Under the pieces are notes generated by a model that searched no databases, had not been told where the DNA came from, and was given only the letters and a program-made list of their open reading frames with translations. Source: Proteles cristata cristata (taxonomy: Eukaryota > Chordata > Mammalia > Carnivora > Hyaenidae). Taken from it: a stretch of 64,000 nucleotides of DNA. Shown one piece after another: positions 45,311 through 56,519 of this stretch (positions are counted from its first letter, which is position 1; each line of letters starts with the position of its first letter). The stretch is taken from positions 620,001-684,000 of the forward strand of contig JAESUZ010002881.1 of assembly GCA_017311185.1 (NCBI GenBank), read 5' to 3'. The position numbers and the translations under genes were made by a program.

Positions 45311-46369
45311 CTTTTCCCATTACAAAGGGCTCCATTTACCTTGTTCTTCAGATGTCAAATTATTTTGAGTTGTATCTTGAACATTAAGGTTGTGGAGACT
45401 TCAAATTCTTTATTTTCTTCCAGCTAGAGCTTTTGTTGCTGTTGTTTTCGCAGGCAATTGACTTTATTGGACGTGAACAAAAAATTCTCATTCTTGCCAG
45501 CAGCACCAAGTTTTTTATCTTTAGCTGAACTTTTTTTGATTCTTTTCTGCATGTTTGCATTTCAGGGATCACTCCAATATTGTCAGACAGAACTTGAGGT
45601 TCCCTTTTTGATTCTCTATTTCATATGCTCCCGGATCTCCAAGGGTCATTGCTCCTCCAAACCACTGTTCTCATCCACATGGACAGAAAGCTTGCAGTTT
45701 TTCTCTTCTATCACTCTACAATGACTACAACTTAAAAACAGTAACAAGAGACCCTTACATTTCGTATATTCCCTACTCTGTAAGTGAAATTCCTTTATTA
45801 CCTTCACATACTTATTTTTTTCTATTATGTCCAGAAGATACAGATTAATACGTAAGGAGGAGTCCATTTAATAGGACACTATTCAACTATTACTGGATGA
45901 GGAAGTGATAATAATCCTACTACAGAGCTTTAACTTACACAAGGGACTCAGCTCCACTCTTTCCTACATGCACACTAGTTGAAGCTTTTGATTCTGACCT
46001 TTTTAAAATCCTCAACAGTTAAACATTCCTTAGAGTTTAAAAACAAAAATTGAAAACAAAATAAAACAAAACTTTTTAAAATATCTTTTATCATCTTACA
46101 CCATTTTAGAAATATTTCCTTTTTTTGATGTTTATTATTAGTTCATTTAGAGTAGATTTTTCAGTGCTAAATTTTTATATATTATAAATGTTTTTATATT
46201 GCTTTCCTTTTATTATTTATATGGTGGTAAGAAACTTAACATGAGCTTTATCCTCTTAATGAATTTTAAGTGGACAATACAGTATTGTTAACTATAACCA
46301 CATGTTGTCCAGTAGATTTCTAGATCTTACTCATCTTGCATAACTGAAGCTTTATCCACAATGAATTGC
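45311..46369. other. Unassigned DNA
   Basis: Several 60-90 codon frames on both strands (45384-45867) without recognisable motifs. Decayed L1 5' sequence is possible. No gene supported. Confidence 0.4.
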
Positions 46370-47400
46370 ATGTATTTTTGAAAGATGATTTTGCTGGATA
46401 TACAATTATAAGTTAAATGTTTTAATGTCCTCACTTTATATCAATATTATTTCTTTTTGGGTTATATACATACATATATGTATATATGTGTAGATATAAT
46501 ATATAACATTATACATTTTTGGGTTGTACTTTCTTATTGTTACCACGCATTCTGTCATTGTAATGACGTTTCCAATTATGCCTTTCCCTCTGATTGATTT
46601 CAAAATCTTCCCTGTCTCAAAAGGTCTTCAGTTTCAGAAGATACAGAAAACAGGAATGTTTGATTATTTTTCATTTTATTCTGCCTTTAATATTATATTT
46701 TCCTTGGATCTGTAGAGTCATGTTTTCCATCAACTCTGAAAAATCTATTACCATTATATTTATTTCTTTACTCTTCATTTTCTCCATTTCCCCACTCTGG
46801 GTGTCAAATATATATATATATATTGACACTTCTGATTCTTTCTTCTTTATTTTAATCTCTCATTTCTGTTTTTGATATTTTCATATCATTATGCTACTTT
46901 ATGAAAAAAATCATATATTTTTTCTAGATCACTAATTCTCTCCCCAGCTTTTTAAATAGTTATACAGTACATTTCTAGAAATTATACTTGTTTTTTCTAG
47001 TATAACTTATCATTGCAGGCAGTTTCTTAGTATTCTCAGCTTTGTAATTTCATTCATTGTTTTTAAAACATTTTATAAATAGTTCTATTTTTTTTAATGT
47101 GACACAGATTCCATCTTCTGTCTTTGAAGTTTAAGTTTCTTGTAACTGCTTTCTGTGTCTCCAATTCATAGTGGCTTGATTTCACTAAAGTTTGTTGATA
47201 TTTGGGAAGTTATAGGTAGTGATTGCCTTTTTGCTCCAAATCAGTTACCGTATTCTATTTTTAAAGTGATTAATGTGCCTCATAGGAGATACAGAATATA
47301 TATCCCTATGTCGCTGATAAGAGACTGTTTGCCTTATTTTGTCACAGTGTTTGTGGGTGAAGTGACAGAATATCAGTTCTGATCCTAGTCCTTTAAAGAA
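46370..47400 (-). mobile_element. Ancient L1/HAL1 ORF1 region, antisense
   Basis: GATTTTGCTGGATATACAAT, AAGGTCTTCAGTTTCAG and CTTCATTTTCTCCATTTCCC recall the ORF1 part of old L1/HAL1 elements. It contains simple TA/CATA repeats at 46462-46506 and 46808-46823. Weak, composition-driven match. Confidence 0.4.
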
Positions 47401-47422
47401 CATTATATATTTCTATTTGTTG

Positions 47423-47580
47423 GTTTTTTTGTTTAAGTTGATAGCAATTTATTTATTTTTTTCCAACTTTATTTATTTATTTATTTTTTACAAATAGTTT
47501 ATTGTCAAGTTGGTTTCCATATTACACCCAGTGCTCATCCCCACAAGTGCCCTCCTCCATGCACATCTCCCTCCTCCCCA
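47423..47580 (-). mobile_element. 5'-truncated L1 3' end with probable 3' transduction
   Basis: 47490-47580 is the L1 3' UTR (ACAAATAGTTTATTGTC, CCCACAAGTGCCCTCC). CTATTTGTTG at 47581-47590 begins exactly where the L1 stops and is repeated at 47413-47422, giving a 10-bp target duplication. Between the left copy and the L1 lie 67 bases. In L1 sense they read A-rich (AATA)n tail, about 40 bases of unrelated sequence containing AATAAATAAA, then a second short A run. Confidence 0.75.
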
Positions 47581-47590
47581 CTATTTGTTG

Positions 47591-48001
47591 CTTATACTCT
47601 GACATTGCCATGGTAAAAATTATACTCCTGTTTATTACTGATTCCAGAAAGCAAGAGTCCCATGGAACAACAGTGTCCCAATTTAACTCAGAGACATATT
47701 GTTCAAAGCAAGGCTTGTCACCATGTTGACCCAAACTCTAAAACAGATTTCCTAGCTGATCGAATTTCAAATGAGCACAATAATAAAAATCGATTGCTGC
47801 AGATTAATTAATAAGTGATACTCATGTTACCCAAAATGGTAATTTTTTCTATGGTAATCTCAATCTTTTTTTCTTTTTCTAAAAAGTGGCTACTAAACCT
47901 ATAAGAAGGACTACCATATGTACTTAAGTGGACACTATTATGTGATGTACTTCTCATAGGCACTGCCAAGACTCTCAGTTCTTTGCAATTAAAAAAATCT
48001 A
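47591..48001. other. Unassigned DNA
   Basis: No gene or recognisable element. The frames on both strands here show no motif. Confidence 0.45.
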
Positions 48002-48221
48002 GGGACTCCTGGGTGGTTCAGTCAGTTAAGCAACCGACTTCCACTCAGGTCATAATCTCATGGTTTGTGTGTTCAAGCCCCGCATCAGGCTCTGTGCTGA
48101 CAACTAGCTTGAGCCTGAAACCTATTTCAGATTCTGTGTCTCCTCTCTCTGACCCTCCCCTGCTCACGCTGTTTCTCTCTCTCTCAGAAATAAATAAAAC
48201 ATAAAAAAAACTTTTTAAACT
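48002..48221 (+). mobile_element. CAN SINE
   Basis: AGGGACTCCTGGGTGGTTCAG, AAGCAACCGACTTCCACTC, GTGTTCAAGCCCCGC, ACGCTGTTTCTCTCTC and AATAAATAAAACAT tail. Confidence 0.95.
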
Positions 48222-50084
48222 CTACTTGTTTCCCTAAAATTCTTTTTACTAACTCATAGGCTTTTTGTTTTGTTTTGTTTTCACTACAGTGAATTCAAGG
48301 ATCATTTGTGTTTCTAGCGTGTAGTTTTCATCTTTTCCCAGTGTTCTGGAAAACTTGGATTCTATTAATCTTTCCCCATCCCTTTTAATCCGTCTTATTG
48401 AATGTTAAATGGAAATGGGAAGCTAGGAAAAATGAGAAATATCTCTGAGTCATTATAAAATTTCCCTTCTTACTTGAGTGCTGGTCAGTAATACTATTTT
48501 ATAAAAACTTTGAAATGACTTGAATAATACAATAAACTACAATATAATTAAAAATATATGAAAAGTAATTTTTGAAAATGGTTATATATACATATATGTA
48601 TAGACACACATTCAGGCATCTACTTTTATTTTTTACACATGTTTTTCTAATTACTTAGGAATTACAAGAATGGAAATGATTGACTTTATTTTTAGCATGA
48701 ATGAGAGTGTAAAATCTTAGTTTTTTAGAATCCTCAGAATTTTATGTTTGATAACATCTTTTAAATTTGAATCCCAACATATTCTGATGGGAGTTTTCTA
48801 ATTTCATAATCTGCAAGTTGGGTAAGGTCTATAATAGTAGGAATCATTTCAGTTTTATCATTCATTTATATTTTACTTAGTAAGATCTTATCAGGAATCT
48901 TAATTGTTTTTCAGCATTTTCAAATGCAACAACATTAACTGCTAGGGCTAATCATTTGAAATGCATAGAAATTTATCTTTCTTATATGTGATTAAAGACA
49001 ACTCAGTGATCTGAGGCAGAATTATTTTGAAGAAAATGCTAAAATAGAAAATTTGTAGAAAGTGTTTCAGTTCTCTTCACCAAAATTAGTTTTATTATTT
49101 AAAATGCCTTGACAGCTAATAGATAAACAATGAGAAGAGTTAGTCAAAAGAAAACTGCATTGTCTTTTATTTAACAATTACAATGGGACAATCAAATTGT
49201 AAAGGTTTCTCTATGGTAAATGATAAAAATCTAAATGCCCCATTTAAAAATTGGGCATGTGTAATATTCTAATGATCGTAGGATAATGCCAAACATAACT
49301 AGTTGTATGTAGATCTTCCTAATTACCTAGGAGGAGATTGTCTCCATCAAGAACATAAACATCTAGAATTCACAAATTATAATACTGATGCCATTTAAAT
49401 ATACGTGTCTCTGTAACATGCCTATGGGTTAATTTTTGCTGATGAGTTTATTACTCTGATTTCATTGCATTGCAATGAATTCCTATAGGCAAGCACCTGG
49501 AAGTAATTACCTGCAAAACTTAACTATATGCACAGGTATGGCTTAGGAGAGCAAAAATATGCTTTAGCTCATGCAAATTTAACAGCTTGCCTACTGTGCT
49601 ACTTTTCTGAGTTAAGTGAAAATCATCGCACTTCTAATATCTAACTAAAGCAAATCTATATAATTCAAGATGGTTTCCTTACCCGTAAATATTTTTAATC
49701 TTCTGGCTCTGTCTTTCTATGACCAGTTTACAAGGTGAAGAATTATTTTAGAAAGAGAAAATAAGGACCTTTGCCCTGTATTGTGGAATTAAGTCCTAGG
49801 AAAGCCTTACAGTTTCTAGCCTATACTAAAGTTCTTGAGAACAAACAAAAAATAGATTCCAATCTTTTAACACATTTATTATAATCAAAGATAAGCACAT
49901 AAATGACTTAAGGCCCAGGAATATTGTGAAGTCAATTACTTCAGCAATGATCATCATACTTATCATTCTCATTACCTTATCATCAAATTGTTTCTTACTT
50001 CAGAATAGGTATCTCTTCATGGAACATATTCTCCTCAGTTAAACCTACATATGTATTCTACTTTCCATATTTACTAAGAAATCC
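48222..50084. other. Unassigned AT-rich DNA
   Basis: Nothing recognised in either strand. Confidence 0.5.
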
Positions 50085-50100
50085 AAGAACCTTAATTCTT

Positions 50101-50307
50101 TTTTAAAGTTCTTTAGATGTTTATTTAATTTTGAGAGAGAAAGGAGAGTGGGAGAGGGGCAGAGAGAGAGGGAGACACAGAATCTGAAGCAGGCTCTAGG
50201 GTCTGAGCTGTCAGCACAGAGCTGGATGCGGGCTGAAACTCACTGACCATGAGATCATGACCTGAGCCAAAGATGCTACTTAACCAACTGAGCCACCCAG
50301 GTGTCCC
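50101..50307 (-). mobile_element. CAN SINE with 16-bp target-site duplication, antisense
   Basis: GAGACACAGAATCTGAAGC, AGCTGTCAGCACAGAGC, GAGATCATGACCTGAGCC and head CCACCCAGGTGTCCC. AAGAACCTTAATTCTT is at 50085-50100 and 50308-50323. Confidence 0.97.
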
Positions 50308-50376
50308 AAGAACCTTAATTCTTAAAAAAAATATGCTATTGATATAATTCAAGTTATAAATAACGATTGCAGTTTT

Positions 50377-50566
50377 TTTTTTCTAAGAGAGAGAGAGAGA
50401 GAGAGCAGCGGAGGGTCAGAGAGAGAAGGAGTCACAGACTCTGAAACAGGCTCCAGTCTCTGAGCTGGCAGTCAGCACAGAGCCCGACGCGGGGCTCGAA
50501 CCCACGAACCGCGAGACCATGACCTAAGCAAAAGTCGGATGCTTAACCAAGCCACCCAGGCGCCCC
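50377..50566 (-). mobile_element. CAN SINE, young lineage, antisense
   Basis: GAGCTGGCAGTCAGCACAG, GGGGCTCGAACCCACGAACC, CTAAGCAAAAGTCGGATGC and head CCACCCAGGCGCCCC, with GACTA of the A-box region missing. ATTGCAGTTTT is at 50366-50376 and 50570-50580. Confidence 0.96.
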
Positions 50567-50742
50567 ACCATTGCAGTTTTGATTACACCTTATATACCAA
50601 TATTATATTTATTTGAGAAAAAATCAATTTCATAACAGAATCCTCATTTGATGAAGCCAATACCAGTATTTGAACATTGTTATTGTATATTGATAAGTAC
50701 ATGTTAATATGTGTTTTATTCATCATTAACCACATTTTTGTT

Positions 50743-50967
50743 TTAATTTTTTAATGTTTATATTTAAGAGAGAGAGAGGAAGAGAGAGAGAATATTGGGG
50801 GGGTGGAGGTGGTAGCACAGAGAGAGAGACAGAGACAGAATCTGAAGCAGGCTCCAGGTTCTGATCTGTCAGCACAGATCCTGACCTGGGGCTTGAACTC
50901 ATGAGCTATGAAATCACGACCCAAGCCATAGTTGGAGGCTCAACTCAACTGAGTCACCCAGGTGCCC
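50743..50967 (-). mobile_element. CAN SINE, antisense
   Basis: Tail TTTTTTAATGTTTATATTT, long GAGA tract with an extra G-rich insert (GGGGGGGTGGAGGTGG), TGATCTGTCAGCACAGATCC and head GAGTCACCCAGGTGCCC. Confidence 0.93.
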
Positions 50968-51719
50968 AATTGTTTTTCTTTGTTTGTTTTGTTTTGTTCT
51001 GCTTTGTTTTGATTTTGAGCCCTAATTTAGTTTACTTTGAAATCAGGTATGAAAATAGTACATATAAATATAAGCAATTTATTGGGAACTCCAATAAAAG
51101 ATACTTGGAATCTCAGTTAACATGTTAATAATAGAAATTTCCTACTACAACTGACCCTTCATTAGACTAATTTATTCATCCTTATTTATTGATCAATATA
51201 TATATCATTTTAAATCTCTTTGTTTTTTACATTTCTGAAAGTCTATATGTTTTTCCTTATTTTCTCTTTAGGTTTATGTACTCAGTATTTTTCAATCATA
51301 AACAACAAAAATGTTTGCTTCTACATTAAACATGAATAAATCATTAGCAAAAGGACATTGAATAGCAAAGAGAATTGACTAAAATTCTGGTATACTGGGT
51401 CTCAGGAAGACTAACCCACATCCATTGATCTTGGCAAAAGCAGTGTGTGATAAATCTCTTTACGGTGTTGCATCAGACAACCCAGCATTAGCTGACTTCC
51501 ATCTTTTGAGTCTCAGCTCATGGTTAAAGTTTTACAAAAAGAGACTGTGACTGTACTCTCATGAACCACATGCTACTTCACATGGTCAGTGAATTGATAT
51601 TTACATGAGATTTTGGACTTAGACTTAAGGCTGGAAAGAGTGAGTCCTTTGTTGATGTTGGAATAGTGTAAATGTATCTTGAACATGGGAATGACATAGA
51701 TTTGGAGGAGCAGAGTGCA
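50968..51719. other. Unassigned DNA
   Basis: T-rich start from the flank of the SINE, then unassigned DNA. No gene. Confidence 0.45.
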
Positions 51720-52446
51720 GACTTTTATAGGTTAAATTGTGTCCCCCCATGAAATTATATGTTGAAGTCCTAACCCCAGTTACCTTAGACTGTGACTTTT
51801 GGATTGGGTTTGTGGTAGAGGTAGAGCTCCTCCCTAAGAAATGTGGTGGAGGTTTCCTCAGAACAAAGGAAGGTAACATGACCAAATCAACTCCTATACA
51901 CATATGTATAGTTCTAACACAAGTCTGTAACTTGGACTGTCTACAATAAGACTATACCTAACCATATATGGAAGGCAAAGAAGTAGAAATTGCATAAAAG
52001 CCTACACCCCAGTGTGCTTGAAGATCGGTGTTTCAGGTATGAGCCCACTGAGCCCATGCTGGAACGACAAATAAAGTTGCTTCCTGGACAAAAAGCCTCA
52101 TGTCCCATCTCTGTGTGCAAGAATCCTGCCTCAGGGTCAGTGTGCATTTAATTAGGTAATATGAGGTCATACCAGAGTAGACTGAGTGAGTTGAATAGAG
52201 TGAAACCCTAATCCAATATGACTAGGCAATGGTGGAGGTGATACTTTTGAATGCCAAGAACGGCAAAGATTGCCAGAAAATTACCATTAGCTACATGGAA
52301 AGCATGGAAAAGATTTCCTCTCACAGCCCTCAAAATGGACAAAACTTTCCAATACCTTGATGTTGGACTTCTAGCCTCCAGGACTGTGAGACAATAAATT
52401 CTATTGTAAAGCCCCCAGTCTGTGGTACTTTTGGCAGTCACATCAT
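51720..52446 (+). mobile_element. MLT1-type LTR (ERVL-MaLR), split by another LTR
   Basis: TATAGGTTAAATTGTGTCC, TATGTTGAAGTCCTAACCCC, later ATGAGGTCATACCAGAGTAG, CCCTAATCCAATATGAC and CCTCCAGGACTGTGAGACAA are the ordered landmarks of mammalian MLT1 LTRs. The family predates the placental radiation. The element is cut between about 51810 and 52147 by a different LTR-like sequence. Confidence 0.85.
51811..52146 (+). mobile_element. Solo LTR-like insertion within MLT1
   Basis: A 336-bp block starting TGTGGTAGAG and ending CAGTGTGCA. It has a TATA-like CATAAAAG at 51993-52000 and AATAAA at 52070-52075 followed by GTTGCTTCCTGG, a compact U3-R-U5 layout. MLT1 sequence stops on one side and resumes on the other. 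No clear target duplication; family not named. Confidence 0.6.
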
Positions 52447-52914
52447 CAAATCCCATTATAATGACTTTTCCTGGTAGAAAGTAATTCCAATAATAATTTA
52501 GAAAGGGACATTCTTTATTGAGGGAGTTCCATTCCTATTTTTCTGAACATTTTTATCATAAAAAAGGAATTTTTATTAAATGTTCTTTTTGTATCAACTG
52601 AGATGAAGTAGTTTCTTTGTTGTTGTTGTTCTATTACTATGGTGTATTACACTGATTGATTTTCTTATGTTGAACTACTATTGCATTTCTGTAATAAATT
52701 TCACCAAGTAATGGTATAAAATCCGTTTAATATAGTATAGGAGTCAGGTTGCTGAACTTTCTTGAGGAATTTGTATCAGTATTTATAAGGGATATTTGTC
52801 TGTAATTTTCCTTTTTTGTGCTATCTTTCCTCACAGAATAAGTAAGGAAGTTTCATTCCTTTATGGGAGAGTTTGAGAGAAATATCTTTAAATATCTTTA
52901 AGAATTAAACTTTG

Positions 52915-53139
52915 GGGGGGAACTTGAATGGCTCAGTTGGTAAAAGCTCAGATTATGATCTCTTCAGCTCAGGTCATTATCTTGTGGTTCATGAGTTCAA
53001 GCCCCACATCAGACTGCCCTGACAGTTCAGAGCCTGGAGCCTGGTTTGGAGTCTGTCTCCATCTTTACCTACCTCTCCCTTGCTCATGCTCTTGTGCGCA
53101 CAGTCTCTCTTTCTCAAAAATAAATATTAAAATAAAAGA
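52915..53139 (+). mobile_element. CAN SINE, diverged
   Basis: GGGGGGAACTTGAATGGCTCAG-like head, CAGCTCAGGTCATTATC, TTCAAGCCCCACATCAG and a long A-rich tail. Confidence 0.9.
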
Positions 53140-53167
53140 TAATTTTATAAAAAAAGTTAATCTTTAG

Positions 53168-53346
53168 GGCATGGTCATGATCTCACCATTAGTGAATTCG
53201 AGCCCTGTCTCAGGTTCTGTGCTGACAGCTCAGAGATTGAAGCCTGCTTCAGATTCTGTGTCTCCCTCTCTCTCTCTGCCCTTACCCCACTTTCATTTGT
53301 CTTTCTCTCTCTCTCTTATCCAAACATAAATAAACATTAAAGAAAT
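53168..53346 (+). mobile_element. 5'-truncated CAN SINE
   Basis: Starts inside the tRNA-like part at GGCATGGTCATGATCTCACC, lacking the head and A box. The B-box region GAATTCGAGCCCTG, CTGACAGCTCAGAG and tail are present. TTAATCTTTAG at 53157-53167 and TTAGTCTTTAA at 53353-53363 form an approximate target duplication, so the truncation arose at integration. Confidence 0.9.
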
Positions 53347-53538
53347 TAAGAATTAGTCTTTAATGTTTGAAGGTATTCACCAGTGGAGTCATCCAGTATT
53401 GGACTTTTCTTTGTTGGGAAGTTTTTGTTTACTAATTCAATCTCTTTATAGAAATTCTATTGAGATATTTCTTTTTGAGTCCACTTCAAGAAATTTTTAC
53501 ATTTCTTATGATTTATCTAATTTTTTGGTAAAGAATTG

Positions 53539-53734
53539 TTCATAGTGTTCTGTATAAACCTTTTTACTTCTGTAAGATCAGTAGTAATATCCCGACTTTT
53601 ATTTCTGTTTCTAATTATTTATGGGTTTTTTTGGTCAGTGTACTTAATAAAATCATTTATAGTGTTCTGTATAAACCTTTTAACTTCTGTAAAATAATAA
53701 TAATGTCCCCACTTTTATTTCCATTTCTAATTAT
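53539..53734. repeat. Direct repeat, 117-bp period
   Basis: TAGTGTTCTGTATAAACCTT and the following 60 or so bases occur at 53539-53617 and again at 53656-53734 with scattered differences, inside the old L1. Confidence 0.85.
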
Positions 53735-54873
53735 GTTTTCTTCTCAATGAATAAACATTTAGGTAGATTATCTTTATCTTTTCAAAGAACCTTTAGTTTT
53801 ATTGTTTCTCTATTCTTTGTTTCATTTATCTCTGCTATCTTTATTATTTCCTTCTTTACCTTGGTTTGGGTTTAGTTTTTTCTTTTTTTCCTACTTCCCT
53901 CGAAGTATAAAGTAATGTGGTTGATTGAAATCTTCTTTTTTAATGTAGGTATTTTCTGCTATAAATATTCCTCAAAGTACTAGTCCTGTTCCACCCTGAA
54001 AGTTTTGGTATATTGTGTCTTATATTCAATTGTGTCTAAGTATTTCATAATTTCACTTGAAGTTCTTCTCTGGCTTATTGATTTTAAGAATTTCTGGTTT
54101 AATTTCCATGTTTGTTATTTTGAAGTTTTTCTTTCATTTCATTACTTACATCTAGCTTTATTTCATTGTAGTACAAGAAGAAACGGTATGATATCAATTT
54201 ATTAAAATTTAGGAAAACTTATTCTTTGGCCTAACATATAGTTTGTCTTGGTCTATCCATATGCACTTGAGAAGAATGGATGGACCATTCTGTATATATT
54301 TACTAGGTCTATCCATTATTCTATCTATATCGAAAGTGCTGTATTGAAATTTCCAACTATTAATGTAGAACTGGTCTTTTTGTTTTTATTTTACCTTTCT
54401 GTAAATGTTTGCATCATATATTTTGGGACTCTCATTTGTTGCATTCAGTGTTTATAATTGTTTTAGCTTCTTGATGAATCAATTTTTTTTTTTATAGTAT
54501 ATAGTGTCTTTCGTTTTACAATGTTTGGCTTAAAGTATATTTTGTCTAATATTATTACAGCTACACAGCTCTCTTTTGGTTATAATTTTCACAGAACATC
54601 TTTTTCTGTTTTTCACTTTTATCCTATATGTGTCTTTAGATCTAAAGTGAGTCATTTGTAGATAGCATATAGTTGGATCATGTTCTTTTTATGCTTCTTC
54701 TAATTTCAACCTTTTGATTAAAGATTTTAATGCATTTAAATGAGGTAACTGCCTATTAGAAGAAACTTTGGTCATTTTGCTCTAATTTTCTATATTTATC
54801 ATGCTTCTTTATCACTAATTTCCTCCTCTACTGCCTTCTTTTGTATTTAGTTGGGGTATTTCTTGAAGTCAAA

Positions 54874-55106
54874 CTTTGTTTTAACTTTATTTTGAAAGAG
54901 TGAGTGACTGGGGGAGGGGCAGAGAGAGAGGGACAGAAAGAATTCCAAGCAGCTGGGGCAGAGAGAGAGGGAGAGAGAGAATTCCAAGCAGCTCTGTATT
55001 GTGAGCACCCGTTCCTATGCATGGTTTGGTCTCAAGAACCCCAAGATCATGACCTGAGCCCGAATCAAGAGTTGGAAATTTAACCAACTGAGCCACCCAG
55101 GCACTT
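54874..55106 (-). mobile_element. CAN SINE with internal tandem duplication, antisense
   Basis: GAATTCCAAGCAGCT occurs twice with the preceding GGCAGAGAGAGAGGG block, a duplication of roughly 37 bp (54917-54990). CCCAAGATCATGACCTGAGC and GAGCCACCCAGGCAC mark the rest. TTGAAGTCAAA flanks it at 54863-54873 and 55107-55117. Confidence 0.95.
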
Positions 55107-55141
55107 TTGAAGTCAAATTTTTTGTTTCTCTTCTTGTTTTC

Positions 55142-55142
<1 letters not shown>

Positions 55143-55190
<48 letters not shown>
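55143..55190. repeat. (TG)n microsatellite
   Basis: About 23 uninterrupted TG units. The antisense frame reads as a meaningless Thr-His repeat. Confidence 0.97.
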
Positions 55191-55191
<1 letters not shown>

Positions 55192-55254
55192 AAAAATTTT
55201 CCTTCACCTAGGTTCAGATTTTTTCTGATTTCAAGTCCATATATACAGTTTTTT

Positions 55255-55520
55255 AAATTAAAATTCTATGTTTTTAGAGAAGTCTTAGATTGACAACAAA
55301 ATTGAGGAGAAGGTACAGCGATTTCACATATACTTCCTGCTCCCACATATATAGTCTCTCTCATTGTAAACATCACCCACAAGAGTGGTACATTTGTTAC
55401 AACTGATGAACCTCCATTGACACATCATAATCCTCCAAAGTCCATAAATTATATTTTAATTCACTCTAGGTGTATATACTAGGGTTTGGACAAAATATAT
55501 AATAAAACATGTTCATCATT
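55255..55520 (-). mobile_element. Ancient L1M-type 3' UTR fragment, antisense
   Basis: AGAAGTCTTAGATTGACAAC, GGTACAGCGATTTCACATA, GGTACATTTGTTACAACTGA and CCTCCATTGACACATCATA follow the layout of old L1M 3' ends. A separate copy from the one at 56.5 kb. Confidence 0.6.
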
Positions 55521-55589
55521 ATGGTATATTATAGAGTATTTTGCTATTCCAAACAATGCCCTATACTCTACTTTTTATGCATATCTTTT

Positions 55590-55920
55590 TAGATATTTTA
55601 TTTTATTTGTTTACCATAGAGTTAAATTTAGCATTCTAAATTTATAACATTCTAGTTTGATTTGATACAAACTTACATTCAATAGAATACAAACACCATT
55701 CCTATATAGAATACGCCCTATTAATGGTATTGTACCATTTCTGCCACAAAACAGATTTATGAAAATTTTTAGACATTTTTATTTTTTACATAATGTAGGA
55801 AATTAAAAGTAGAGTTACAAACAAAAAATCCAGTATTAATGAAATTTATATTTGTTCCTCTACCAGAGATTTTTACTTATTTTCAGGCATGTGTAGTAGT
55901 CACAGACTACTTCAGTGGTT
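55590..55920 (-). mobile_element. HAL1-like element, 3' part, antisense
   Basis: TACATTCAATAGAATACAAA, AAAAGTAGAGTTACAAAC and CTCTACCAGAGATTTTTACT are in the order of the 3' region of HAL1, the half-L1 that encodes ORF1 without ORF2. It breaks at 55920 and the ORF1 part resumes at 57605, with about 1.7 kb of other elements between. Confidence 0.5.
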
Positions 55921-56258
55921 TTTTTTTTATTTTTTTTATTAAAAAATTTTTTTCTTTTAATAAAGACTACAGTGTAGTCTTGACTTCAAGAGTAGAATCC
56001 AGTGATTCACCTCTTACATATTACAGCCAGTGCTCATCCCAACAAGTGCCCTCCTTAATGTCCATCACCCATTTAGCCCAGTCCCCCACCCATCTCCCCT
56101 CCAGTAATCCTCAGTTTGTTCTCTATTTAAGAGTCTTTTGTGATTTACTTCTCTATTTTTATCTTATGTTTCCTTCCCATCCCCTATGTTCATCTGATGA
56201 GTTTCCCAAACCCAACATAGGAGTGAAATCCTATATCTCTCTCCGCTGACTTATTCTT
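55921..56258 (-). mobile_element. Carnivoran L1 3' end, 5'-truncated, antisense
   Basis: A T-rich tail, then GACTACAGTGTAGTCTTGAC, CCAGTGATTCACCTCTTACA, CAACAAGTGCCCTCCTTAAT and GAGTGAAATCCTATATCTC. A related but older subfamily than the 34.8 kb L1. Inserted in the HAL1-like element and itself hit by the 56259 SINE. Confidence 0.82.
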
Positions 56259-56474
56259 TTTTAAATTTTTTTTTAATGTTTTATTTATTTTTAGGAGAGA
56301 GACAGCGTGAGCAGGGGAGGGTCAGAGAGAGAGGGAGTCACAGACTGAAGCAGGCTCCAGGCTCTGAGCTGGCAGTCAGCACAGAGCCCCACGCGGGGCT
56401 CGAACCCACAAACCGCGAGATCATGACCCAAGCGAAAGTCGGACGCTTAACCGACTAAGCCACCCAGGCGCCCC
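56259..56474 (-). mobile_element. CAN SINE, young lineage, 17-bp target-site duplication
   Basis: GAGACAGCGTGAGCAGGGG, GAGCTGGCAGTCAGCACAG, AAGCGAAAGTCGGACGC and head CCACCCAGGCGCCCC, nearly identical to the 6637 and 60525 copies. TCCGCTGACTTATTCTT is at 56242-56258 and 56475-56491, without mismatch. Confidence 0.98.
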
Positions 56475-56519
56475 TCCGCTGACTTATTCTTAATATAATT
56501 GGAGACTCACTTGAAATTT

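Larger units (their letters stand above)
52500..54873 (-). mobile_element. Ancient L1 ORF2, reverse transcriptase to endonuclease, antisense
   Basis: Runs from the RT core (about 52520-52910: GGGAGTTCCATTCCTATTTT, GTGTATTACACTGATTGATT) through the SPGPDG-type region (53380-53430) and linker to the endonuclease half (54240-54720: GCACTTGAGAAGAATGGATG, GATAGCATATAGTTGGATC). Two SINEs interrupt it. An internal direct repeat (53539-53617 and 53656-53734) duplicates part of it. All frames are broken. Confidence 0.7.

Noticed and set aside
55143..55207. Thr-His repeat peptide
   Set aside because: Antisense translation of a (TG)n microsatellite.
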